Below are positions 49,992 through 58,469 of a stretch of 64,000 nucleotides of DNA, piece after piece; within the stretch, counting starts at the first letter, position 1; each line of letters starts with the position of its first letter. The notes below the pieces were generated by a model. The model was not told where the DNA came from, ran no database searches, and was given only the letters and a program-made list of their open reading frames with translations. The stretch comes from Mucilaginibacter terrenus (lineage in GTDB: Bacteria; Bacteroidota; Bacteroidia; Sphingobacteriales; Sphingobacteriaceae). A program made the position numbers and the translations under genes. Location: NCBI RefSeq assembly GCF_003432065.1, contig NZ_QWDE01000002.1, positions 806,001 through 870,000 on the forward strand. The letters are read 5' to 3'.

Positions 49992-51139
49992 ATACGTGCT
50001 TTCGTGGAGATGATTACCACGCAAGCACCCATCATGGCTATAATGGAAAAGGAAGCGCGCAGTGTTGCAATGCCGGCCACAAAGCCAATTAGAGGCGGAC
50101 CCACCAGGAAGCCAAGGAACCCGATTGTAGAGACGGCTGCAAGGGCTACGCCGGGCTGCATGGTTTTAGATTTACCCGCAGCACTGTAAACCATAGGTAC
50201 TACCGACGATACACCGGCGCCAACCAGCAAAAAGCCAAGCAAGGCAGTATAGAGTTGCGGAAAGAACACAGCAACTAGCAGCCCTGTAGCTGTTAAAGTA
50301 CCACTGAGTTGCAAGGTGCGTTTGAGGCCGAACTTATGTGCGAACCAGTCTGCTATAAACCTGCCGCAGGCCATAGTAAGCATAAAGGCGGTATATCCTG
50401 CACCCATCCATGCACCGGTTGCTAAAACTACTTTTTTAAAGTAAATAACGCTCCAGTCGAACATAGCCCCTTCGCATATCATTGAACAGAATGCAATAGC
50501 GCCGAGTTTTATTAGAGAGTTATCGGGCATTACGAAGGCCGGGCCTGCATTTGGTGTTTTATCGTTTTTTAAATATCCGGAACTTATAATAACGGCCACT
50601 GCAATAATGGCTAATATGATGGCAAAGTGATGCAAAGGGATAATTTGTTTACCAATCATCACCGTGCCGATAGCGGCACCTGTAAAACCAGCCAGGCTCC
50701 ATAGCCCATGGAAAGATGCCAAAATTGGGCGCTGGTACAATTCCTCAGCAGCCACGGCCTGCGTATTCACAGATATGTTTACCGCATTGCTGCTGAAGCC
50801 AAATAACAACAAGCAGCAAATTAGTTGAAAAGTGTTTTGTGCTAACCCAAGTGTAACCAGCATTACAGCGTATAATACAATAGAAGAGAGAAGTAAATTA
50901 CGACTGCCTATTTTGGTGATGATCCACCCTGAAAATGGGAGCGAGCACATCAGGCCAACCGGTATTGCAAATAATACGCCGCCAAGTGCTGCATCGGAAA
51001 GGTCGAGTGTTTGCTGTATAGTTGCTATACGCGATGCCCAGCTTGCAAAGCAAAGCCCTGCCATAAAAAACATAGCAGCCACTGCAGCCCGCAAGGTTGT
51101 TTTTGAATAATTGTATGTTGAAGCGGGTGTCTCCGGCAT
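49988..51139 (-). CDS. MFS transporter (FucP/YbjJ-like)
   Basis: 383 residues with twelve hydrophobic segments. MFS motif A-like sequence is seen as GVLFAIPVGLMCSLPFSGWIITKIGSRNLLL, and a second copy-like motif as GRFIADWFAHKFGLKRTL. The N-terminus (AAVAAMFFMAGLCFASWASRIATIQQTLDLSDAALGG) resembles the YbjJ/FucP-like subgroup, which includes sugar and possible drug transporters. The substrate is unassigned. The upstream region has a TACATTTG -7 word and short dyads. Confidence 0.87.
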   Translation of the reverse strand: MPETPASTYNYSKTTLRAAVAAMFFMAGLCFASWASRIATIQQTLDLSDAALGGVLFAIPVGLMCSLPFSGWIITKIGSRNLLLSSIVLYAVMLVTLGLAQNTFQLICCLLLFGFSSNAVNISVNTQAVAAEELYQRPILASFHGLWSLAGFTGAAIGTVMIGKQIIPLHHFAIILAIIAVAVIISSGYLKNDKTPNAGPAFVMPDNSLIKLGAIAFCSMICEGAMFDWSVIYFKKVVLATGAWMGAGYTAFMLTMACGRFIADWFAHKFGLKRTLQLSGTLTATGLLVAVFFPQLYTALLGFLLVGAGVSSVVPMVYSAAGKSKTMQPGVALAAVSTIGFLGFLVGPPLIGFVAGIATLRASFSIIAMMGACVVIISTKARI

Positions 51140-51173
51140 CTTAATCGGTTGGTGTAAAAGTTACACTAAGGTG

Positions 51174-51181
51174 CAAATGTA
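51174..51181 (-). promoter_or_regulatory. -7 element and dyads upstream of the MFS gene
   Basis: Read leftward, TACATTTG (51174-51181) matches TAnnTTTG. Between it and the start lies the dyad GTGTAA-AAG-TTACAC (51152-51166), and GTGC/GCAC arms flank the -7 word. The -33 box is poor. Confidence 0.3.
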
Positions 51182-51253
51182 GCACTTGCATCTTAGTAAA
51201 CGAAATTACACTTAATAACTGTAAAGCATAGTTAAGGTTTACAGTTGAATCCT

Positions 51254-51862
51254 TTATTGCTTAAGATCAAATACTCCATTGGTGATGTGATGCACATCGC
51301 CTGTTGTGAAGTCAGTGGCATCAAAGCTGAAAGTACCTTTAAGGGAGCCTTTTACTCCGGTTTTGTCTACACTAACAGTGGTAAACGTTGCCGTTCCCTC
51401 GCCTAAAGAAAAACCTTCAACACCAATGTCTATTTTGTAGGTACCAGCTTGGTAGCCGCTGCAACTAAAACTAATACCTGTTGTGCCGCCAAAGCTACCG
51501 AGAACTTGTATATTACCGTCAGTAACGCCCATGTCTGGGGTAATCACCTGAAAACCTGAGAATGTACAAGTTTTTTTAACACCATCATAATTGTAACTTA
51601 AGGTACCAGCACTTTTGGTGGGAGTGATCCCGCCGGGGGGGCTTCCGCCTCCAGGGTTCGTTGTTCCGCCGGGGGGGCTTCCGCCTCCAGGGTTCGTTGT
51701 TCCACCAGGCGTGCTTCCGCCTCCAGGAGTTGTTGTTGTTCCACCAGGCGCCGTTGTTCCAACACCGGTGCCATCCGGATAAACAGGTGCATCTAATTTA
51801 CAGCTGCTGATAGCTGATGTTAGGAATAATATGATAATTGTGAAGTAGTAAAGTTTCTTCAT
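51254..51862 (-). CDS. Lipoprotein with Gly/Pro/Thr tandem-repeat linker
   Basis: 202 residues. The signal peptide ends in a lipobox (TSAISSC-K), followed by a low-complexity linker of repeated GTTNPGGGSPPG units (about residues 35-80) encoded by 36-bp DNA repeats. A C-terminal ~115-residue beta-rich domain follows (SAGTLSYNYDGVKKTCTFSGFQV ... VHHITNGVFDLKQ), with paired Cys in KKTCTF and ISFSCSG. The linker should hold the domain away from the membrane surface. The family of the domain is not recognised. It is monocistronic. Confidence 0.8.
   Translation of the reverse strand: MKKLYYFTIIILFLTSAISSCKLDAPVYPDGTGVGTTAPGGTTTTPGGGSTPGGTTNPGGGSPPGGTTNPGGGSPPGGITPTKSAGTLSYNYDGVKKTCTFSGFQVITPDMGVTDGNIQVLGSFGGTTGISFSCSGYQAGTYKIDIGVEGFSLGEGTATFTTVSVDKTGVKGSLKGTFSFDATDFTTGDVHHITNGVFDLKQ
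51630..51737. repeat. 36-bp tandem repeats inside the lipoprotein gene
   Basis: Two identical 36-bp units (51630-51665 and 51666-51701), each with a run of seven G residues, are followed by a diverged third (from 51702). The unit length is a multiple of three, so gain or loss of units changes linker length without frameshift, while slippage in a G run would shift the frame. Confidence 0.85.
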
Positions 51863-51970
51863 ATTTGAGCTTAACAGTCTAAATTTTAGAGGTATAAAGA
51901 TAAATAAAATATTACTCTGTAAATGTAATAATGTTATTATATCAATGTTCTCAACTGTTGAAGCTGCTCT

Positions 51971-52675
51971 TTAGCAATCGCCATCTGGCCCGCAGGCCGG
52001 TCCGTTCGCTGTCTTTAGCAAAGAATTCCCCTCCGCAGCTGACCACTCGCTAAAAGCTGTTTCTAATGTTTGTGTAAATACCGGAACGGCTTGCGCGCCA
52101 GACACTGCATACTTGCCATTCATTACAAAAAATGGAACGCCCTGTATGCCCAGATATCCTGCTTCTGCTATGTCCCTTTTAACGTCGTCTGTGTAGGCAT
52201 CTGTTGCTAATACAGCCAGTACTTCGTCGCGGTTCAGTCCCATATGCTCACCTATATCTGCAAGAGCGTCCTTGTCATCGATGTTCTTGGCCAGCGTAAA
52301 GTAGGCTTCGAACAAAGCTTCTTCTGTAGCATCACCCAATCCTTCGGACTTTGCGTAGTGGCTAAAACGATGCGCGTTGAAGCTATTAGCTACTACCGCA
52401 CGATCAAAGTCATAGGTCAAGCCAACCTCCGCTGCCATTTTGGTAACATGGTCATTCATATTCCTGGCGTAGTCCAGCGTCCAGCCTTTAGCATCTGCAA
52501 GATATTGGCTAATATTAACTGAAGTGTCGGTTTTCATGTCCGGATTCAGCTGATAGCTTTTCCATTCCACTTCCACCTGGTCCTTGCCGGCAAACAACTG
52601 CAATGCTTGCTCAAACCTTCGCTTGCCAATATAGCAGAACGGGCACATCACGTCGCTCCAAATCTCAACTTTCAT
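51971..52675 (-). CDS. FrnE-like DsbA-family thiol oxidoreductase
   Basis: 234 residues, no signal peptide. The thioredoxin-fold active site is C11-P-F-C14 in WSDVMCPFCYIGKRRFEQAL, followed by the all-helical insertion and the cis-Pro loop IQGVPFFVMNGKYAVSGAQ typical of FrnE/DsbA2-like proteins (polyketide-oxidoreductase FrnE group). The C-terminus has an additional Cys pair (PACGPDGDC). Such proteins act as cytosolic disulfide oxidoreductases in oxidative or metal stress. The gene stands alone. Confidence 0.92.
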   Translation of the reverse strand: MKVEIWSDVMCPFCYIGKRRFEQALQLFAGKDQVEVEWKSYQLNPDMKTDTSVNISQYLADAKGWTLDYARNMNDHVTKMAAEVGLTYDFDRAVVANSFNAHRFSHYAKSEGLGDATEEALFEAYFTLAKNIDDKDALADIGEHMGLNRDEVLAVLATDAYTDDVKRDIAEAGYLGIQGVPFFVMNGKYAVSGAQAVPVFTQTLETAFSEWSAAEGNSLLKTANGPACGPDGDC

Positions 52676-52753
52676 AATGATATCAATATATTTAAGTAAA
52701 GATAGTAGTACCCCAGTTGTACACAGTTAGTAAAACGTCATAATAAAACACAG

Positions 52754-52966
52754 TTATTTGGCAGTGGTATCCCTCTCCACCAGGTCCATGCCGCATTTTG
52801 AGCATGTACCCGGTTTATCTGACGTGATATCCGGGTGCATTGTGCAATAGTATTTGCCTTTTGGCTTAGCCGCTTCTGTAGCTTTAGCATCTTTATTAGT
52901 AGTGTTATTGCATGCACCAAGCATGATGATAAGGCTAAATGCAATTGATGTAAAAAGGACCTTCAT
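52754..52966 (-). CDS. Small lipoprotein with heavy-metal-binding domain
   Basis: About 70 residues from the ATG read at 52966; a longer TTG form from 52996 is rejected. A lipoprotein signal (MKVLFTSIAFSLIIMLGAC) is followed by KYYCTMHPDITSDKPGTCSKCGMDLVERD, the heavy-metal-binding (HMBD/YHS-like) motif with CxMHP and CxxCGM, as found at the N-termini of copper efflux proteins. It starts 4 bp after the PepSY gene and so is the last gene of the receptor/PepSY operon, which supports a copper or similar metal substrate. Confidence 0.88.
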   Translation of the reverse strand: MKVLFTSIAFSLIIMLGACNNTTNKDAKATEAAKPKGKYYCTMHPDITSDKPGTCSKCGMDLVERDTTAK

Positions 52967-52970
52967 GATA

Positions 52971-54404
52971 CTATTTGTCTTTGATAAATGCGGCAAAACC
53001 GAACAGCGACACTACCAGCACACCTAAAGCGGCCAGCATGCTTACGATGTCGCGGGCGTTTTTACCGGCCCAGGTCATACCGAAGTATTTATGTAAAATT
53101 ATGAAAGAAAAGCCTTCCGTACGGTCTAAGCCGCCAACTTTAGTGGCGAGTTGGGCAGTTGTCGTTTCTATATACCAGTTTTCGCCATTTGCATAAGCTA
53201 CCTTTTGTACGGGCAGCCTTTTGTTTATGAAACCATATTCATTATCAAATTGGCGTATTTGGGTTACCGTGGCATTTGGAACGGCACTCTTGTCAGAATG
53301 GTAAAAGTCAGCAAGTGATTGAGCATACAGTACATCGCCATCTTTCAATTCGTCTCCTGTAGCGCTATCGAAGTACAGTACATTTTTTTGGTTGTTTGTT
53401 ACCTGATAATATGGTTTGTGGTTGAAAATTACAATGCCAATTTTCTTTACAGTACTGTCTGTTACGGGTATCTGCAGAGAAGACAGTTTAAGATCTTCAC
53501 TATTTATCAGTTGTGTGTAGGATTTATGTGCCGGGTTGTTGTTATGTAGTTTAACGTATAAGTGAAAAGCCCCGCTGAATAAAAAAGTGAACATCACAAA
53601 TGAAACTATAAGTCCCCACTGTCGGTGAAAGCGATGAACAAACCTCTTGTCCTCACGGCCGTGTTCTTTTCTTTTTTCGGTAACAGCTTTAAACTGTTTC
53701 CAAAAAAAACCATAAACCACGAGTCCGCTTAATAAAGCCATAAACAAGATGCTGACCACAGTCAGTAACACAATTATTCGAAACTGTTCGCCCCCGATAC
53801 TTGCCAGGAACTGCCATGTATGCAGCTGCTCAAAAACTTTCAGCATCACTTTACGCGTATTGTTGTTGAACGTTCCCATGCGGCTTTGACTAGTTTCCAC
53901 ATAAACATCCATGCCACGCGCATTATCAAAGCTTACCTTCCATACAGGTAGCAGATGGTTTATTGGCTGATAGCCGCTGTCGAATTGCTTTTGCAAGGTG
54001 ATGCTTTTAATGGCCGACGAAGAGTCTTGTGTAAAGTACCTTGCCAAATAGGTTGCGTAAAGTTTATCACCGCCGGTAAGCAAGTTGCCGGTGTTAGCTT
54101 CGTAATAATTGAGGGTGCTGTCTTTCCCAAGTACCTGATAATAGCATTGGTTATTAAACTTTACAATACCAAAGTTTCGGAACTGGTTGATGCCATTTTT
54201 GTGCAGCATTTGCTGAAGCGAAAGGCCAAACGACATTTCGCCGATAGCTGGTGCTTTGTATACCTCCTGCGCTATAGAAGGCCTGAACCAGTTAGACATG
54301 AAAGGATGTGAAAGGCCGCTTAATGTCCAGCATATAACCGGGATCAGCGCAGTCAGGCCAATTATCCGGTGCCATTTGTAAAACTTTTGTTTTGCTGATG
54401 CCAT
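52971..54404 (-). CDS. PepSY-domain membrane protein
   Basis: 477 residues. Four membrane helices are visible: near 12-30 (IIGLTALIPVICWTLSGLSHPFM), 205-230 (IIVLLTVVSILFMALLSGLVVYGFF), 262-280 (LIVSFVMFTFLFSGAFHLYV) and 450-472 (VSMLAALGVLVVSLFGFAAF). Two periplasmic PepSY-like regions contain YYQVLGKDSTLNYYEANTGNLL and YYQVTNNQKNVLYFDSATGDEL. This layout is that of the iron-regulated PepSY_TM proteins, often ferric reductase-like or siderophore-processing. The gene lies 1 bp after the TonB receptor gene, so it probably handles what that receptor imports. Confidence 0.88.
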   Translation of the reverse strand: MASAKQKFYKWHRIIGLTALIPVICWTLSGLSHPFMSNWFRPSIAQEVYKAPAIGEMSFGLSLQQMLHKNGINQFRNFGIVKFNNQCYYQVLGKDSTLNYYEANTGNLLTGGDKLYATYLARYFTQDSSSAIKSITLQKQFDSGYQPINHLLPVWKVSFDNARGMDVYVETSQSRMGTFNNNTRKVMLKVFEQLHTWQFLASIGGEQFRIIVLLTVVSILFMALLSGLVVYGFFWKQFKAVTEKRKEHGREDKRFVHRFHRQWGLIVSFVMFTFLFSGAFHLYVKLHNNNPAHKSYTQLINSEDLKLSSLQIPVTDSTVKKIGIVIFNHKPYYQVTNNQKNVLYFDSATGDELKDGDVLYAQSLADFYHSDKSAVPNATVTQIRQFDNEYGFINKRLPVQKVAYANGENWYIETTTAQLATKVGGLDRTEGFSFIILHKYFGMTWAGKNARDIVSMLAALGVLVVSLFGFAAFIKDK

Positions 54405-54405
54405 G

Positions 54406-56754
54406 TTAATGTTTTGCTATGGAGTAACTTATTCCGATTGTATAAAGCCTTGGAGGCACAGCGTTGTAGGTGTCGCCATATTGATTGCTTGTAACTGTAG
54501 TAGCATAAAGCTGGTTGGTTAAATTTAGAACATTAAACCAGATCCCGGCACCCTTCAGAGGGCCGCCTTTAGCATCATACCCGAAGCGAAGATTATAGAT
54601 ATTGTACCCACTGTATGTTTTTGTATTTGCCGGATTAGTAAAGTAATGATTGATATGCTGCCACTCCGCGGCCACTCTGAATCCGTTTAGGTACGCTGGT
54701 TTATAGGTAAGTTCGGTATTAGCTATCCATGCAGGAGCATTATTCATGCGATTACCGTTGTAAACAATAACCGTATTAGCGCCTGTGGCGTAGTTGGTGG
54801 TTACTTCGCTGTAGTCTACATAAGTATGCCGGGCGTTAGTGCCGCTAAAACGAAAGCTTAGTTCATTTATAGGAGCGTAGTTTACCGAGTATTCGATGCC
54901 ACGATGGCGGGTTGCCCCGGCGTTTTGGTTCTGGGTAGTATTATCAGGCAGCAACTGGTTAATGATCTCGTTACGCCCTTCCAGGTCATACAAGCTTACC
55001 TCTACGTACATCTTTTTATTTAGCAGTGCCAGCCATCCGCCTACCTCGTAGTTGTTAAATGTCGCTTGTTTTAATTGCACCTGCTGGCGTGAGCTATATA
55101 AGTCGCCGGTTTCCGGCGGTTGAAAGCCGACGCTGTAATTTGCATATATACCATTATTGTTGCCGAAGTTGTAAGTAAGGCCAAGTTTCGGCGCTACGAT
55201 GTTGAAGTCATTCACCTCGTGCTGCTTGTATTTAGTGTCACTTGCGGGTAGGTTATTGGTAAAGTTGTAGTGGATACGATCATACCGCAACCCCATTACT
55301 AGCCTGAGTGCATCGGTTGGGCGTATCTCATATTGGGTGTAGGCAGCGGTGTTAAACAGTTTAATACGGTAATCATCTATAAAGCGGCCGGTATTGCTGA
55401 AGCCGGTATAGTAGTTGTTTGCGACATCCTTCTGAATGTCCAAAAACTGTGCATAGTAGCTGCTCGGGCTGTTATCTAAGTAAGCTCCTACAATCAGCCT
55501 AGAACGAAGAAAACTAAAGTCGGTACGGTGCTGAGCCAGCAAACCCAGGCTGTGAAAACTTTGATCATTTACCTGTCCGTTTGAACTGATGTAGTTTCCG
55601 CCGGCATCCCGCACATCAGAAATAAAGTAGCTTGGCAATTGCGCTGTTGAGTTGTTCCTGTAAAAGGCTGTTAAGAAGGTATTACTTTTATCATTCCAGC
55701 TATGCTCAAGGCGTGCATTGGCCCTAAATGCCTCTACCTTGCGATAAGTAAAGCGCTGGTTAGAGCCGTAGCTTCGGCTGTAAAAGTGTGCACTGTCCAA
55801 AGTGCCGGGCGTTTGGGTATTCAGGTAATTGTATGTGGCTGCGACCGTCAGTTTGGTAGCGTTGTTGAAATCGTATGTGGTTTTTATGTTTGCCGAATAC
55901 TTATCAAAATCGGTGTAGTCCTGCCAGCCATTGGTTTGGTGTGCAACGTATCCGCCGGCGTATAAACCAAACATGCCGGAGTTAAAACCACCATCAGCAT
56001 CTACCCTACGGTAATGGTAATTGTCACCCTGGACAGAGACGTTGGCTGCATAGCCGGAAGGTGCGCCTTGTGTAATAAAGTTCACGGCGCCACCTATAGC
56101 GTTACTTCCGTACAGAGAGGATGCAGGGCCTTTAATTACTTCAATGTCGCGGATGCCGCTCATGTTTATCTCATAAAGTGAGTTGTGGTTGAATATCCCT
56201 GTTGGGCGGATAGGCAGGCCATCCTCCATATACAGATATAAGGCATTGTAGGTAATTGGCTGCCTTATGGCCATCGTATGCTGTTCGTTCCCCAGATCTA
56301 CCATGTAAACGCCGGGTGTTTTATTCAGCAGCTGATAAAGCATGGTAGCTTTAGTGTCATGTATCTGCGTAGAATTTATCTTGCTGATCGCAATAGGTGC
56401 GTCCTGCCTTGCCTGTCTTTCGCGACTGGCAGAAACTACCACCTGTTGCAGGTTCACGGTAGAGGGCTCGAGAGCTATATTAATATCGTTGCTATTTGCA
56501 ATAGTGTAAAATTTGGATGTATACCCAACAATGGTAAAACGGAGGGTGGTAGCGCCGCTTCCATTTACAGAGAAGCGCCCATACCTATCGGTTTGCCCCA
56601 GGTTTTGAGAGCCATCCCCATTGCTGATCATTACAGCGGGAAGTGGCTCGTGAGTACGTGCGTTGGTAACGGTTCCGTGTACGTTATTTTGCGCCATAGC
56701 GGCGGCAGAGAAAAGAAAGTAAAAAAGTATATAGAGGAGGTAAAAGCGTTTCAT
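54406..56754 (-). CDS. TonB-dependent outer-membrane receptor
   Basis: 782 residues. Signal peptide (MKRFYLLYILFYFLFSAAAMA), a carboxypeptidase-regulatory-like domain (about 24-105: VHGTVTNARTHEPLPAVMISNGDG), a plug domain (about 115-225: QVVVSASRERQARQDAPIAISKINSTQI, YMEDGLPIRPTGIFNHNSLYEINMSGIRDIEVIKGPASSLYGSNAIGGAVNFIT) and a 22-strand-type barrel ending in YTIGISYSIAKH. The plug is of the siderophore/cobalamin/copper class rather than the SusC class. Coupling to PepSY and a heavy-metal-binding lipoprotein points to metal or metal-chelate uptake. Confidence 0.93.
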   Translation of the reverse strand: MKRFYLLYILFYFLFSAAAMAQNNVHGTVTNARTHEPLPAVMISNGDGSQNLGQTDRYGRFSVNGSGATTLRFTIVGYTSKFYTIANSNDINIALEPSTVNLQQVVVSASRERQARQDAPIAISKINSTQIHDTKATMLYQLLNKTPGVYMVDLGNEQHTMAIRQPITYNALYLYMEDGLPIRPTGIFNHNSLYEINMSGIRDIEVIKGPASSLYGSNAIGGAVNFITQGAPSGYAANVSVQGDNYHYRRVDADGGFNSGMFGLYAGGYVAHQTNGWQDYTDFDKYSANIKTTYDFNNATKLTVAATYNYLNTQTPGTLDSAHFYSRSYGSNQRFTYRKVEAFRANARLEHSWNDKSNTFLTAFYRNNSTAQLPSYFISDVRDAGGNYISSNGQVNDQSFHSLGLLAQHRTDFSFLRSRLIVGAYLDNSPSSYYAQFLDIQKDVANNYYTGFSNTGRFIDDYRIKLFNTAAYTQYEIRPTDALRLVMGLRYDRIHYNFTNNLPASDTKYKQHEVNDFNIVAPKLGLTYNFGNNNGIYANYSVGFQPPETGDLYSSRQQVQLKQATFNNYEVGGWLALLNKKMYVEVSLYDLEGRNEIINQLLPDNTTQNQNAGATRHRGIEYSVNYAPINELSFRFSGTNARHTYVDYSEVTTNYATGANTVIVYNGNRMNNAPAWIANTELTYKPAYLNGFRVAAEWQHINHYFTNPANTKTYSGYNIYNLRFGYDAKGGPLKGAGIWFNVLNLTNQLYATTVTSNQYGDTYNAVPPRLYTIGISYSIAKH

Positions 56755-56875
56755 AAAACATATATGTGCACCGGCAGCATACCGGGCAGGTAAAAACTAA
56801 CACCACGCAAGTTGATACGCGTTGCTATGCTTGCGCTTATAAGACGCAGCAGTAATTAATTATTTTGTAGTTGTT

Positions 56876-57247
56876 TTATGATTGCCGTGGTGGCTGAAAG
56901 ATGGTGTTTGTACGCTCCAGGGCAGTGGAGTTTGCGAATGGATGCAGGATAACTGCTAAAAGTATAGGATGAAAACTAACATCGGCAGTTTTGTGGAAAG
57001 CTGCTTCCTGGAAAAGGTTCTTTTGAGCCTGCTTCTCCTCTGCGTTTTTGTTCTGCTCTGCCTGCTTAATCTTTTTCATGAAGTAGCACTTACCGTTGCA
57101 ATTCATCCAGGGTTTATCCCGGTTTTCGCAAAGCTTTTCGGCAATATAGTTCCGGTTAAGCTCAAACCCCGCGTATATAAATAAGCGGGTAAAGTTCACC
57201 GTAACAAGCGAAAATATAAGTAAGTATGCAGTTATACGTTGCAGCAT
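56876..57247 (-). CDS. Small Cys/His protein preceding the TonB receptor
   Basis: 123 residues. A hydrophobic N-terminus (ITAYLLIFSLVTVNFTRLFIYAGF) and a conserved-looking core LCENRDKPWMNCNGKCYFMKKIKQAEQNKNAEEKQAQK with three Cys (C-x12-C-x3-C) are followed by a His-containing C-terminal part. Small proteins with a CNGKC(Y) motif recur in front of metal-associated TonB receptors in Bacteroidota; this is from memory and not checked. Here the gene precedes the receptor by 121 bp on the same strand, with a near-leaderless TACCTTTG promoter word. A metal-binding role is inference. Confidence 0.72.
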   Translation of the reverse strand: MLQRITAYLLIFSLVTVNFTRLFIYAGFELNRNYIAEKLCENRDKPWMNCNGKCYFMKKIKQAEQNKNAEEKQAQKNLFQEAAFHKTADVSFHPILLAVILHPFANSTALERTNTIFQPPRQS

Positions 57248-57254
57248 GCGGGGG

Positions 57255-57262
57255 CAAAGGTA
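57255..57262 (-). promoter_or_regulatory. -7 promoter element of the metal-uptake locus
   Basis: Read leftward, TACCTTTG (followed by CCCCC) matches TAnnTTTG and ends 7 bp before the ATG at 57247. It is the same string found before the MlaE gene. Confidence 0.4.
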
Positions 57263-57314
57263 ATACTTGCACTATTAACATGCTTCTATTAAATTAAGTT
57301 TCAGTCATCAAACG

Positions 57315-57344
57315 AAAAGCCCCGCCTTGTAAGGCAGGGCTTTT
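57315..57344 (-). terminator. Intrinsic terminator after the secreted-protein genes
   Basis: AAAAGCCCCGCCTT-GT-AAGGCAGGGCTTTT forms a 14-bp stem with one mismatch and an A/T tract on each side, 16 bp beyond the stop of the gene at 57361. Confidence 0.88.
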
Positions 57345-57360
57345 ATTGCTTTAAAGGAAT

Positions 57361-57723
57361 TTACTTTACGCGTTTCACAACAAAGTGCGATGAGCTTCCA
57401 CCAAAATCAATGTCCATTGCACATGAATCCGCGTAAGCTTTTCCAGTGTGTGGGTAATCGGTTCCGTTAACATTTACCGAAAAGCTAAAGGCATCACCTT
57501 TTATTTTTCCGTTCTCTAGTTTTACATCACCCATGGGCGATACTGCGGTTCCGGTAAGTTTCTCGCCATCAACTTTAAAGTCGTAGCTCACATTTATAGT
57601 GTTGCCGTCTGGTGTTGCAATAACGCCGCCCCATTTTCCGTCAAGGCTTGCAAATACGGCAGCAACAGCCACTATAACACCTAAGCATGATAATAATACT
57701 GTAGTAAAGATCTTCTTTTTCAT
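57361..57723 (-). CDS. Small secreted beta-rich protein of unknown function
   Basis: 120 residues with a signal peptide (MKKKIFTTVLLSCLGVIVAVAAVFA). The mature protein (SLDGKWGGVIATPDGNTINVSYDFKVDGEKLTGTAVSPMGDVKLENGKIKGDAFSFSVNVNG) is built of short beta strands in a DGKW-type lipocalin-like or OmpA-associated pattern seen in many small exported Bacteroidota proteins often annotated as unknown. The function is not known. It is followed by a strong terminator and preceded by another small secreted-protein gene 83 bp upstream. Confidence 0.75.
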   Translation of the reverse strand: MKKKIFTTVLLSCLGVIVAVAAVFASLDGKWGGVIATPDGNTINVSYDFKVDGEKLTGTAVSPMGDVKLENGKIKGDAFSFSVNVNGTDYPHTGKAYADSCAMDIDFGGSSSHFVVKRVK

Positions 57724-57806
57724 ATTGATTAGTTATTTGTCGTTATAAAAATAAGAGTTTTTTAACAGCTAAATGTTACAGCAATCTTACATAATTGTTA
57801 TGCGCG

Positions 57807-58217
57807 CTATTCAAATTTATCTGCTGTCACCTGTATCTTCTTGCCCGGCATTTCATCCACGGTAAATGTCAATGTCACCTTGCCTCCTTTACCTTCAATA
57901 ATAATGGTGGCATGCATTTCACGGTCGTTGTCTGCCAGTAAGGATTTGAAAGTGGTTTTACCTTCTTTAAAAGGAACAGTCCAATTACAAACATAATCGG
58001 TAACTGCGCCTGTCATGGTATGATCGCCGGGGGCAATGCTAACCTCTGTTTTAGAAAGTTTAATGACGGTCTCCTCGTCCTTAGACTTCTCTATTTCTCC
58101 TTTGTCGTTCAAGTAATTGGTAGTCGATGAGTGGAATGTGACTGGTTTATCACACTGTGCAAAACTTGCCGCACTTGCTGCAAATACAAACGAGAATAGT
58201 AATAATAACTTTTTCAT
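57807..58217 (-). CDS. Small secreted protein of unknown function
   Basis: 136 residues with a signal peptide (MKKLLLLFSFVFAASAASFAQ). The mature part (CDKPVTFHSSTTNYLNDKGEIEKSKDEETVIKLSKTEVSIAPGDHTMTGAVTDYVCNWTVPFKEGKTTFKSLLADNDREMHATIIIEGKGGKVTLTF) is beta-rich with two Cys that could pair. No family is recognised. Its start is preceded by the best-formed leftward promoter on this side of the window. Confidence 0.75.
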   Translation of the reverse strand: MKKLLLLFSFVFAASAASFAQCDKPVTFHSSTTNYLNDKGEIEKSKDEETVIKLSKTEVSIAPGDHTMTGAVTDYVCNWTVPFKEGKTTFKSLLADNDREMHATIIIEGKGGKVTLTFTVDEMPGKKIQVTADKFE

Positions 58218-58255
58218 AAAATTCGATTTAAAGTGTTCATGTTAGTTAATTTAAG

Positions 58256-58286
58256 CAAAGTTAATAATTCATATAGTATTATGCAA
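58256..58286 (-). promoter_or_regulatory. Promoter of the secreted-protein gene at 58217
   Basis: Read leftward, ATTG (its TTG at 58284-58286), 20 bp, then TAACTTTG (58256-58263). This fits the Bacteroidota consensus TTTG-N19..21-TAnnTTTG with one mismatch. The rest of the 252-bp divergent gap to the GH127 gene is AT-rich, with no clear rightward promoter. Confidence 0.5.
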
Positions 58287-58469
58287 TACAAAGTACTATG
58301 TAATTTATAAATAGTTGATAGTTGTTAAATTTTATCTTGTATATTGTGTGGTATATAATTAGGAAGGTAAAATATGGTTAATATCAGCTAAAAATCATTT
58401 ATCCTCGCACGATTTTAAAACATAGTTTTGATTAGATTTACATTCCGTCTCATCAAACGATTCAACACT

